Origin: Acanthosepion lycidas
Taxonomy: Eukaryota; Mollusca; Cephalopoda; Sepiida; Sepiidae
Direction: 5' to 3'
Assembly: GCA_963932145.1 (NCBI GenBank)
Contig: OZ010593.1
Coordinates: 30,877,896 to 30,941,895 of the forward strand
DNA length: 64,000 bases
Shown here: positions 44,886-55,470 of the stretch, piece by piece
How positions within the stretch are numbered: position 1 is the stretch's first letter
How the letters are laid out: every line of letters begins with the position of its first letter
The notes under the pieces: generated by a model
Told to the model about the DNA's origin: nothing
The model's input: only the letters and a program-made list of their open reading frames with translations
Database searches by the model: none
Made by a program: the position numbers and the translations under genes

Positions 44886-45440
44886 ACAGGATGTGGAAGA
44901 ATTAGGAATAGAAACATTAATAATAAACAGGAAGAGGAAAGAATAATTAGGAGGACAGTAGATAGTGATTGACATTGCATTTAAAGTTTTGCAGATTAAA
45001 ATTGGCTGGAAAACATGGAGCCAGAAGTGTGTTCCTCTAGTGAGAAGTGCGAGAAAAGAAACTGTTAGCATAGAACTTAGAGCTACATCTAGCCAACTCA
45101 ATTGTAAATTGATCGGATCTTGATGCCAGTCTAATACTCTGCTTAAATTCAGAAGTCTAGGTACCATAGTGACTAGCTTGCCCGAACTATTACCATGAAA
45201 GTAGTTATAGAAAAGGCACAGAGAAGCAACCTTACAGTGATGAGAAAGTGACTGAAGCCAAGATGCCAGATCAGGGTTAATAATATTGCTGATACTTCTT
45301 TGGATTTTATCAAGGAGCTCAAGTTAAATAGCAGTGGCATTGAACCATATGTGGCAGCAATATTTTAAGCATGAGTGAATGGTAGATATTAAATTAAGAA
45401 TTATGATTTATCAGAGAATTTAAATTGATAAACAGTGAAA
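44886..45440 (-). pseudogene. Jockey/CR1-type LINE 3' end
   Basis: DNA similarity to 2540-2985 is clear: GTGATTGACATTGCATTTAA, AACTGTTAGCATAGAACTTA, AATTACCATGAAAGT, and later GATGCCAGATCAGGG as at 28270. Frames are broken. The retroposon tail at 45395-45475 follows. Confidence 0.65.
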
Positions 45441-46192
45441 TTTTCACATGTACTGCTAGTTATAGTACATCTTGTTCAAAATACAAAAGAAGTCAAAATA
45501 TCAAAATAAGAAAAAACTTAATCCCGTCTATTGCATTAATGGTACCACTCTTCTGAAGTGATTTAATCACTATTTTATTTTTTTTACACAAATTCTTCAA
45601 CCACACCGAAGCAAACATCAGCCTTTTCTTTGTTAAGTTTTAGTTCTTATTGTATTAACTTTTTACTTCCTAAATTGATAACACCAAGTGTATGACATGT
45701 TATATCTTCAAAACTATTATCATTTGGAATTTGTTTTGCTTTGAAAATTATCATATTTGTAGAAATGGATAGTCTTTGCCTTCTCTAATTCATGATACAT
45801 TCACAGAGTTTATTTTCAAGCTTTTGGCATTTTGAATTTTTACCCTTAGAAAATACATTGATTATTTTTACTCATACCTTTTAGTGTATAAGACTATGAT
45901 ATAGGACATAAATAAATGGAATCGTCCGTTTATGTAAATAAGCAGAATTGAGCAGAGTTAGAATTAGGTCAATTGCTAAGTGTATCTTCGTGGAGTAAAC
46001 CTATGATTTCATTACTTACCTATGAGTTTGTCTTCCTTATTTTTTTTTTCTCTTTGTGATCTCGAAAACACAGGATACAACAAAGATACAAGCAGATATC
46101 AATATCAAATTTATCTTATCAACCAAAAATGTTAAATAAAATGATGAGGAGGTGCTGCTTATATACGTGATACACATGGGTAAATTGTTGTC

Positions 46193-46512
46193 TAAATTAC
46201 ACAAAAATGAAAATAACACTGACATCTCATTTTAACAGATATATTTACCAAAATTATACAAAATATCTTAGTCCTAAAGAATAAATTTATTCAATAAAAT
46301 TACCATTGGTTTCAACCACGGCCTCCAGATGGCTCCAGAATCTTCTGCAACTCTTCTGGATGATCTCCTTGTTCAATTTGGTGAATGCTGCCATAGTCCT
46401 TGCCTTCAGTTCATCTTTGGTGTTACAAGGAGTTTTTTTGGTCTCTCCCTCAACTCTGCCCCGCACATGGTAATGAAGGGGTTTGCAATCTCTATAATGG
46501 AGTGCATTCATA
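46193..46512 (-). pseudogene. Mariner/Tc1-superfamily transposase 3' fragment (family M1)
   Basis: The minus frame reads KKTPCNTKDELKARTMAAFT, then LNKEIIQKSCRRF and VETNGNFIE, better preserved than the copy at 6055-6915. The 3' flank (AACAGATATATTTACCAAAA) is shared by both. Only the C-terminal tail is present. Confidence 0.8.
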
Positions 46513-46587
46513 CGTGTTCATATTATAACAGAGCATGTTTCATGTGCATTTACAAAAAAATTGACAACTATTACATTAATTTTTGTC

Positions 46588-46664
46588 TTAGCAATTCACC
46601 ACTGAAGAAGATCTTTGATGAAATTGAAAGTACTTTGGGAGATAAAAGAAATGAAAATAACTAG
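46588..46664 (+). other. Candidate alternative terminal exon (weak)
   Basis: Acceptor-like TTTTTGTCTTAG at 46577-46588. If joined to the phase-2 end of CARNMT1 exon 1, it reads SNSPLKKIFDEIESTLGDKR and four more residues to TAG. I recognise no family, and no poly-A signal follows closely. Probably chance. Confidence 0.15.
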
Positions 46665-47520
46665 TGTTTCCTTAATGAATGTAATATCAACAGTAAGAAA
46701 ATGATCTGGAAATTTGAGAGGATTAAACATGAATAGACATAATGTCCAGATTATTCAAACATGCTTGAATGAAGTTATGCTGCCTGTAGGTTTTATATTT
46801 TGACATTATTTTGATTTGTAAGTAAAAATTAATCATTTGCAATCATGCTTTATTTTGGGTGTTGTTCATTCACCATCACTTTAAAGGTATACCAGGTACA
46901 AGCAACTGCAGCATTTACCCTTAACCATGAAGCCTATTTTCTTTATGAACCAGAGAGCTGTCAGGCTGAGGTGGGAGTGACAACTCGACATCTGATTAGT
47001 CAGAAAGGCACTAAAAATATTGGCTATGTCCTGACAAAGCAAAAAAAAAAAAAAATGTTCATGTAAACTCCCTCTCTCTCTCCTACAAAGAGACACACAG
47101 GTTGGTTTGAACCCTGCCAGAAACACACATTCTTTATTTAGTTTTTTGAATGTGTAGGCTGGTAGATGTAATTTACAGTTTTTGTTTCTTTTAAAAAAAA
47201 CAAAAACAAAAAAAAAAAACAGTCTATCTACTCAAATATAGATATCCATAAAAATAAAAATTAGGAGATTATGTATGTATGTATGTAAGCAAATATATGG
47301 ATGTAGATCCGACAGTATGAAGAAAAATATACGGAAAAAACAAACAAAAATCCTTATATACAATTATGCTGTTTTAATGTTAATATAATGTCAATGTCGG
47401 AGGTTTCGGTCTAATAAACCATTTTCAGGACATATTCATAAAATATAATTAACATTATCAATTCAACATGACAAAGACTATGGACATAAGAACAAGACTT
47501 ATCCAAACAGATAACTGAAA

Positions 47521-47593
47521 GTTTTATAAGATCAGCGTCGCCCATGTGACGACAACATGACCATGTTTAAACGGAACGCTGATCTTATAAAAC
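47521..47593. repeat. Inverted repeat, 18-bp perfect arms
   Basis: GTTTTATAAGATCAGCGT at 47521-47538 and its exact complement at 47576-47593, with a 37-base loop. Confidence 0.9.
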
Positions 47594-47800
47594 ATGTGCC
47601 TGTCTGCGCAAATGTTTGTATGTATAGGGAGTCATGATCCTTTTGCCCTTTTCTTTTTTTTTTTTTTTTTCCTTTACACTCATTTAGTTTTGTATCTTTT
47701 TCTGTTTTCTTTTTTTTCCAACTGTTGGTGATTTTGTCTGGGTTTCTTCTGACTCTAGACATGTGACTGATTTTTTTATTTTTATTTATAGGCATTCTAG

Positions 47801-47831
<31 letters not shown>

Positions 47832-47932
47832 AGGGAAGTTGTATTTTGTTTTTACATAAATAATTAATATTGATGGTTAAATGATAAATATATATATATA
47901 TATGAGAGGGAGAGATTTCTATGTTTCAAAAC

Positions 47933-48001
47933 TATGTTTAATTTTTATAATTAAATTTACAACTTTAGTAGTTGTAAATTTAATTATAAAAATTAAACAT
48001 A
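47933..48001. repeat. Perfect 32-bp hairpin with 5-base loop
   Basis: Arms 47933-47964 and 47970-48001 are exact complements, very AT-rich apart from the TTTACAACT base. The loop is TTAGT. Confidence 0.95.
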
Positions 48002-48263
48002 AAATCCAGTGTTTTGTTCTATTGTCAAGTGATGTTAGGAATAATTTTCTAAGAAATTTACTTAATTTATAAGTGCAGACAATCTTAATATTTTGAGTTG
48101 TTATGGTTAAGGAAAATTCAATCTATTTTGTTTAGGGGTGTTTGGTTTGGGTTTTAATTTCCCTAGACAACTTGTGTATCAAATATGTTACTTACAAAGT
48201 TAGGTTTAGGTAGGTTGAGGGTGCCTACTCACAAACATAGACATTCATTATTCTTATTTCTTA

Positions 48264-48321
48264 TTTTGTGTAGTAGTAACTGCAATGTCTTTCTTGGACT
48301 GGGGGTTACTACTACACAAAA
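48264..48321. repeat. 17-bp perfect hairpin
   Basis: TTTTGTGTAGTAGTAAC at 48264-48280 pairs exactly with 48305-48321. Loop 24 bases. Confidence 0.9.
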
Positions 48322-49004
48322 AAGACAATGGTTAGACATTGAAAAACATAAGGAAAATTAATTCCTTTTTATAATATGTGGAAATATGGGGCCGAAAACT
48401 TGTGTAGCAAAAATATGGAAAATAAAATTTATATATGTATAAATAAAAATCATTATAACCAAAAACATTTGTGATTATTTTTTTCTTCTTTTTAAAATAT
48501 ATAATTGTTGGCACCCAATTGTATATGAACATCAGGATTGTCATCATTCCCTTTCTTCTTTATGGTGGGAGTGATGGAGAGGGCTGTTGAGGACTAGCCT
48601 ATTCCTGAGGAGTTGTGAGCAGGAGTCACAGAGGAGAGTGTGTAGTGGGCGAGTTGGGCCCTCCGTAGAGTATCTTGCAGATCCTCTTCATGTTAATGGT
48701 TGGACTCGAAAGTTTTGGTCCTACCATACAATAAATAAAAAAAAATTATTTATGTAAAAAAAAAAAAAAAATGAAACTCAAGAATTAACAAGAACAGTGA
48801 ATGTCTGGAAAGCAGGATGTCAAAATTGCTGCAGCTGAAAGAAAGAAAAATTGTATAAAACCAATAAGGAGAGAGTATAAAATAAGAAAAATGATAAAAA
48901 GAAGAAATAACTATGACATGTTGAACATATGCACAGGCAGGCACATGAGAGCACACACACTCACACACACACTATGAAAGAAATATATAAAATATATACA
49001 TTTT

Positions 49005-49135
49005 ATGAAATGGACAAAGTCCGACAATTATTTTTAAGTAAATGCTTTGTTTAATAAACAGTATTAAACAACATTTACCAGCCTGAATGTCCAAGAAATG
49101 TCTTAAAAATAATTGTCAGTCTTTGTCCATTTCAT
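49005..49135. mobile_element. 131-bp element with 34-bp inverted ends
   Basis: ATGAAATGGACAAAGTCCGA at the left. The right end is its complement with two mismatches over 34 bases. The interior shares AACAACATTTACCAGCCTGA with the SINE tails at 10400-10735. Confidence 0.75.
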
Positions 49136-49252
49136 AATGTGTGACGTCATTTGTTTACATTTGGATACGCCATGAGCAGATATGAATGTATGTGAAAGAA
49201 TCATGGAAGATTGAAGTTTAAAGGAAGTAAATTTGACCTTGCTAATCAAACG

Positions 49253-49464
49253 ATTCTCTGTGGCTCGATCGGTTAAGAGCACGTCAGGCTAAATTACGGC
49301 TCCGTATAGGATACAGGTTTGAATCCTGTCAGAGAACAATTATTTTCTATGAAAATTTCTCATACATTCAGGCTGGTAAATGTTGTTTAATAATGTTTAT
49401 TATAAACAGAGCATTTACTTAAATATTTGTATCTATAAAAAGAATGTATAAACATAAAAATGTC

Positions 49465-49470
<6 letters not shown>
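49253..49470 (+). repeat. tRNA-like SINE with complete acceptor stem
   Basis: A cloverleaf-like head at 49254-49337: 7-bp acceptor stem (TTCTCTG/CAGAGAA), D-arm GCTC/GAGC with A-box TGGCTCGATCGG, T-arm ACAGG/CCTGT with B-box GGTTTGAATCC. The anticodon arm is imperfect (4 of 5 pairs), the loop reads GGCTAAA without T33, and the variable region is long. The SINE body with ATTCAGGCTGGTAAATG and a (TA)n tail to 49512 follows. It is a SINE, not a working tRNA. Confidence 0.7.

Positions 49471-49512
<42 letters not shown>
49470..49512. repeat. (TA)n microsatellite at SINE end
   Basis: About 21 TA units directly after the SINE tail. Confidence 0.9.
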
Positions 49513-49515
<3 letters not shown>

Positions 49516-49891
49516 TAGTGATTACAGAGGACTTTTCTCATGTCACCTGTATCTGTTTACAATAGTATTAATGAAAGTAAAATGGAGTCAGATTCTTTCA
49601 AAATTGCAAGATCATCAGCAACACCAACAGTAAATATTAAAAGTTAAATGTGGGTTTCATTAGCAGTGCAATATAAATTAATTTTCTGGTTACTACATCT
49701 TTATTTTTAACACAACACTTTAGCCAACATATACTTAATTTATTCGATAACCTCCCCTTCATTTCAGGAGTGAATATTAAAAAAAATTGTTGGCAAGTAC
49801 AAAAATTGTAACTGGGACTTTATCCATGTTCCCTGTTTGACAAGTTTGTTTGTCAATTCATTATGAAGCTGTATCTCATCTCTATACAACT

Positions 49892-49929
<38 letters not shown>

Positions 49930-50003
49930 ATGATTAAAAATGGCTTCAAGTGAATTAATCGTTTAGGTCTTAACCAAGTTTTAAAGACTCTTAATCAGTC
50001 TTA

Positions 50004-50301
50004 GGAGGCATGGTGGAGTAATGGATAGCAGCTCAGACTGAGGAATTGGAGAGCTGAGTTTGGATTCCAGTCGAATTCATTACATTCACTTACATGCTAA
50101 TACCATTGGGAAAGGTATGAATCCTCTTCTCCAACCAGCTATGGCTAAATAATAGGACAGATCAGGTTCTAGAGCCTTGGATGGCAACTGGTCTACCGCA
50201 GAAAGAAATGGCAACCTACTGCGGGGGAAAAAAAAAATCTGCCTTATCATGTATTGAAAGATACATGATCGCCTATGCATGTATCACGCATGGCACATAA
50301 C
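50004..50301 (+). repeat. tRNA-derived SINE (family S), full length with TSD
   Basis: Flanked by the 12-bp direct repeat TAATCAGTCTTA at 49992-50003 and 50302-50313. A-box-like TGGTGGAGTAATGGATAGCA and B-box-like AGTTTGGATTCCAG form the head. The body has GGGAAAGGTATGAATCC, AGAAATGGCAACCTACTGCG and GAAAGATACATGATCGCCTA. It resembles octopus-type tRNA SINEs. Confidence 0.85.
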
Positions 50302-50811
50302 TAATCAGTCTTATAGACTGGTGCTACAGAATCACAAAGATCTTTACCAAGTAACAGAAACCACTATTTGAAAACTTCCAGTAGCAAAAATGAATAGCAT
50401 GTCTAACTAGAAGGGCAAATGCTGATATAATCAAGATGTTGACTTTCCACACTATCTTAAACAAAACGTTAGAAAGGAAACTTCAATCAGTGGTAGAAAG
50501 AGCAATAACAGTGGACTTGTCTAATTTACTGAAAAACTATTCTAAGAAAAAGATTTTATAAATTTCAACTGACAGTAATGCTAACTGTTCAGTCAATGAA
50601 AGCCGAATATTTCCTGTATAGAAAGGTTAATGTCACCCTTACCATGTAATTTTGGTATTTGTGTTGTGCTGGAAATATGTTATATGCTATCTCCCCCCCC
50701 CCTCCTAATAAAATGTTCATCTATATTGTTTGTAACACAGTGTTTCATTTGAACCATTTTTTGACCTTTTCACATCTGGTGCACTTCTGCCATATTATAA
50801 TTTTTTTTTTC

Positions 50812-50843
<32 letters not shown>

Positions 50844-51148
50844 TGTTGTTGTTGAAATTTATTCATTGCTTCTATAGCAGTTGTTATTTTTACTGGGCTG
50901 GCCCGATACCCTGTGTTCCCCATTTCTCAAATAGGCTTTGGATTAACTATGTCTGCCAACCTGTCAGTGTATTATTTATTTATTTTCTTCAGAATTCTTC
51001 ACTTCACAGGACTGCTTTATAAGGCTAAAGGCCTCCAACTGACCTATTTCTTCATCACTAGTGGGTGAAGTGGATTGAAGTCTTTCCCAAGAGCATCAGT
51101 ATGACTTGAACTTAAGCAGCTTCTACCATAACTCAGTCGCTTTGTTGA

Positions 51149-51308
51149 TACACCCCTGGTTAAAATCTTAAGACCAGATACAAAAGGGTTAAAAAAAAGA
51201 AACAAAATATTGTTACTTTAATCAAAATATATTTGTGAAACATTTACATTTAATTAGAAAATGTACTTTATCAATTAATTGATTAATTTAAACAAACATT
51301 GAAAAAAG

Positions 51309-51341
<33 letters not shown>

Positions 51342-51494
51342 TTCGTAAAGACCATGTGTAAAAAGAAAAAAAGAACAAATTATTGGAGAAAAATTTTAGA
51401 ACTAGTCAGTGTAGATTAAAGTAACAGTATTTTATAGATTTTTTTTTTTTTTAATCCTTTTGTATCTGGTCTTAAGATTTTGACCAGGGGTGTA
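51149..51494. mobile_element. Tc1-type MITE
   Basis: TA-flanked ends TACACCCCTGGTTAAAATCT and the reversed right end TACACCCCTGGTCAAAATCT, then TAAGACCAGATACAAAAGG, match over about 40 bases. The interior is a T30 tract and AT-rich filler with no coding sequence. Confidence 0.88.
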
Positions 51495-52867
51495 TTTTTT
51501 GCCATTCTGAATTACAAGTGCAAAAATTATATCATTCAAAATGGAATCAAGACATTACCCAATATGCTTTGTCCTATTGGAAGACCAATACTGTATATAC
51601 TTGTAGGTTAAGTGATTTCCAAAAGTTTACTGGATGCAACTTATGTCTGACAAAACTCAAAGAATATACAAGGCCTATTTGGAAAGTATCCAGCCATTTA
51701 GATCTGATGTATTTGGCAATCCACCAGAGAGGAGATTACTGCACATGCATAAACAGATGTGCAATTACTCAATCAGCAGGGAAACAACATTGAGCAAGTA
51801 GATTATGCAAATCATCACGTCACACAGGTCTATCAGCTTTGCGACAGTCCAGATTTGGTTACCTGCAAACTTCTGACTTTTCTTATTGCTTAAATAAAAC
51901 AAAACAACACACACACACATTGTTCAAACCGTTTGCAATTAAAGAGAATAGGGATTTTAAAAGTGAACATATTATTTTGAGAAGTGAAATATTGTGTGCA
52001 ATCATAAGGGAAGCACTTAGATCTGCTCAACTGGTTCTTGAGGCACCTTAAAAATCAAACTTATCTTGGTTTGTAATGGTCGACAAGCCTATCTTGGTAA
52101 TCATCAATCCGAGTTAGGCACTCGGATAAATACTGGATATAAGATAACAATTATACTTAAATGAAATCAAAATTATATTCTAAGTCTGCTCCATACTAGT
52201 TGTTCTATTTAGTATATGAGATGTATATGTAAATATAACAATTTATATAATTGTTTATTTAAATTGGTACAAGGTGACAAGTATGGGGGCACTTAATGAG
52301 GAACAGACTCCCTGCTTAGCAGTAATGGTCAACCAGACTAATTTGCTAACCATTATACTAACCTGAGGCACTCATGTTTTTGTAAATGATAAATTTTATA
52401 GCTAAATTGACAGTTGTGTAGTTCATTCAGTTCAGACAATTTTGTGACATGCATTGAACAGTTTATTATTCTGCCGTCTCTAAAGCAACTTCATAATTCC
52501 ATCCTTTCAAATCATTTTATCTTTCTCAGTAAAGAATTACTGTTTTCCAGGGAATTGAAATTTCTTTCATTCACCTTTACCACACTGCAGGTGACAATAG
52601 TCACCATAGAATTCTCTCCCTTACTACTACTATCGGTGACTTCTCTCACCTGAAATAGTTGCTATAAATAAACACTTGTCAAATGTTGTTTCCAGTATTT
52701 TAAACTGGAAATCACCTACTACTTCTAAGGCTAAACTTCCATTTTCCAACATTTTTCTAGACTCTACACAAGGTATAACATTGATTAAACCCATGTTAAT
52801 TTCAGAGTCTGTTTATATTTCTGAGATGTATTATATTTCTGAGATGATGTACATTATTTACATTATT

Positions 52868-53150
52868 CAGACTATTGTCTTCATCTTTGTCGCCATATTT
52901 ATCACAACGTTTTGGCCGTTGTATGCTCCGGCCTTCTTCAGGTGGTTGGAATGTCGAACTGAACCCTTTATTTCGCTCACTGGGGTAGACTGTTCTAGTT
53001 CCACCTGCCATGTTTTGATGGATGTCAGTTATCTCCTGTTACTTTTCCCTCTGAAAGTTCTCCACTGCCTTAACCGGGTATTGAACTCACACTCTTTGGA
53101 TCCTGTCATTGGATCTAACAAACGCATTTATCCACTGTGCCATGTGTCCT
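52868..53150 (+). repeat. Dispersed repeat family C, single copy
   Basis: AGACTATTGTCTTCATCTTT, CGTTTTGGCCGTTGTATGC, GAACCCTTTATTT and GACTGTTCTAGTTCCAC match the arms of the foldback at 15775-16700. The longest open frame in the window (52676-53239) runs through this repeat and is not a gene. Confidence 0.8.
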
Positions 53151-55039
53151 TGATGTTAATTTTTTCACAATTTTTGGTAAACAAAAATGGCACCGTCAAT
53201 ATCCAACAAAGCCTTTATTCAGGAGTTTTTTTGGATTAACACTCCAATGATAATTTTGAAGGCTTTACTCGGGTGGATATTGATGGTGAAGTGGTCAGAG
53301 ATGATAATTGTGCGAGTGATGTGGAGGAAAATGACAATGATCACCAGCGGCTACTATCATCCATGCCTAAGTAATTTTATGGAATCTACTGGTGACAATC
53401 GATATATCTGATAGCCTTTCTGAAGGTGAATGATTTTGTTTATTTATAAACAATGAAATAATAACTTTAGTTGTCAACGAAACAAATATGAGTCAGGTGA
53501 AAGAAAGGGCAAACAAATGCTAGTGTCTTGTATGTAGACATGAGGAAACACGTCACTTTTTTGACAAAATGAAAGCCTTTTTAGCAATTTTTGCTTCTTA
53601 TTGCACCACCAGAACTCCACAAGGAGTAATAAAAGTTAAAGTACGTTGAATTATTTATGTATTTTTTTATGTACTTGTTTTTTATTTTGCGTTGCAATTT
53701 TTTTGTTTTCAACATCAAAATATGCATGTAAAACATAATGCATTACATCAAAATATTACTCATTCCTTCTTTTATTAGTTTACAAAAATTAAAATCTATA
53801 TACACAATACAAAGAAAGTTATAATTTTAAAACAGTAGGTGTTCATATTTTTGCACCCTCAAAAAAAAAAATTGCAGTGGCAAGGGGAACAATTCTAGAA
53901 AGAAAATAGCATGGTAAAGGTTAAGAGAATTTTGCAAAGATTGGAATAAATGGTAATCTGAAAGTGGTACTGAATATGATAGATGAGTGAAAACTGTAAA
54001 AAAAAAAAAAAAAAAGAAAAATCTCTTGTGATCCTGATGGAATGTTATACCTTTTTTTTCAGACAATTTTCATTGATTGTTATCTTCAGTTAATCTTAAT
54101 GGGAGCAGTACTTGTTTGAATAAATTGATTCTCAAAAAGGAGATTCCACTTCCACAATAAACAAAACATCACTTTCTTTGGATGAAGATTAGTCTTTTGC
54201 TTACTCCACAAACTCCTGCATTGTTGTAAAGTATTCACTTTTCATTGTTATTTATTTCAGAAATGGAACATTTTTGGTTAGGTAACGAATTGCATATGTA
54301 AATGCGGTTCAGTAGATTTTTAATGCTTACGTGGAACCCATATGGGCAACATCTTGACTTAAATATTTTGAATATTTTCTATTTCTGATGTTATATAACA
54401 TTACCTATTCTTAACTAGTGTCGTCATTCAATTACTTTAAAATAATCTATCTCCCCATGAAGAATCGTGCAGAAAGTATAAATCTCTGCAAACCACTTTT
54501 GACAAGTTTGATCATTCACAGAATCTTCTCAATTTTTTTTTTTTTTTTTTTTTTTTTTACATGCCTGCCAATATGATAGCTTTTACAATACAATAGTTTT
54601 TAATGAGGTTAGTTAAAACTAAATGCTTGTGGTACCATCTAATGATAAAAACAGAATAACCTTTTTTTGACAAACTTTTCATTTTAAAAGAAACAAAGGA
54701 TTCTCTTAACTGCCAAGTATTTCTTTTGACCTGTTCGTTAACCAAAATAATACCAAGATCATGGACATGGAACTGGAATTAGAATGACAAGATTTCTCTC
54801 TCATCGAAATATATTTCTTAATTTACCTTTTTTTTTTTTTTTTGTGACGTTGTGTTGGTATAAAAGATTGATGTAGATAACTAAGGGAATTAGAATTGAC
54901 TTAAAGAAACTAGCTGTGGCAGACGTGATGAGACAGAACCTGGGACGAGCACAACTGGTTACGACTTGCCTTGTCCCCGCCAAAAAAGAACCCATATTTG
55001 CTTAGCATGCAAAGCTACTGCAGTTGAAATGAGGGAGAA
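53151..55039. other. CARNMT1 intron, no identified feature
   Basis: AT-rich with A- and T-runs (17 A near 54000, T26 at 54533). No exon or named repeat. Confidence 0.5.
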
Positions 55040-55470
55040 AAAAGCACTTACCGCTCTGCCGTAATCCGTCCTCGGCCAGATAACGTAAAAGAATGAGGGG
55101 GGACTTGCATTGCATTTTTATGCAATAAAGATGCAATGCATTATGGGACATGACGCAATGAATTATGTGATCGCATGAAGATGCAAGGGATTATGGGTAT
55201 ATGGACAAATATAAAAAGCAACTCGTTTTTCCCAGTGGGGGGGGGTCTTTGAGTGACGTTCACGGTTGGCGGCTGGAAAAGTCTGTTAGTGCGATTTCGA
55301 GACGGAACTCAAGAAGGAACGACTCTTGGTTGGAATACCAGCTGGGAGAGCTTGAATTTACTCACTGGTTGCTGTTTTCTTTTTATTTCGCCACACTAGT
55401 ACTGGATTAGTTTATTTTTTACTTAAGTAAAAGATTGCATAAGATATATATATATACTTGGTGGAGAAGC
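55040..55470. promoter_or_regulatory. CpG-bearing promoter-like block with TATA box
   Basis: Three near-repeats of a GATGCAA-type element with (A/T)TTATG(T/G)G lie at 55130-55197. TATAAAAAG is at 55210, and 50 bp on is GTGACGTTCACGGTTGGCGG. On the minus strand a strong donor (GAGCG|GTAAGTGC) lies near 55049. TTGGTGGAGAAGCAAAACTT at about 55458 could be an LTR-element leader. It may be an LTR remnant or an internal promoter of an unknown transcript. Confidence 0.3.

Noticed and set aside
49254-49340. Functional tRNA gene
   Set aside because: No T33, a broken anticodon stem, an over-long variable region and an attached SINE body. Called as a SINE.
52676-53239. 187-codon plus-strand open frame, the longest in the window
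   Set aside because: It runs through dispersed repeat family C, has no domain or conservation signal, and its translation is typical of AT-rich non-coding DNA.
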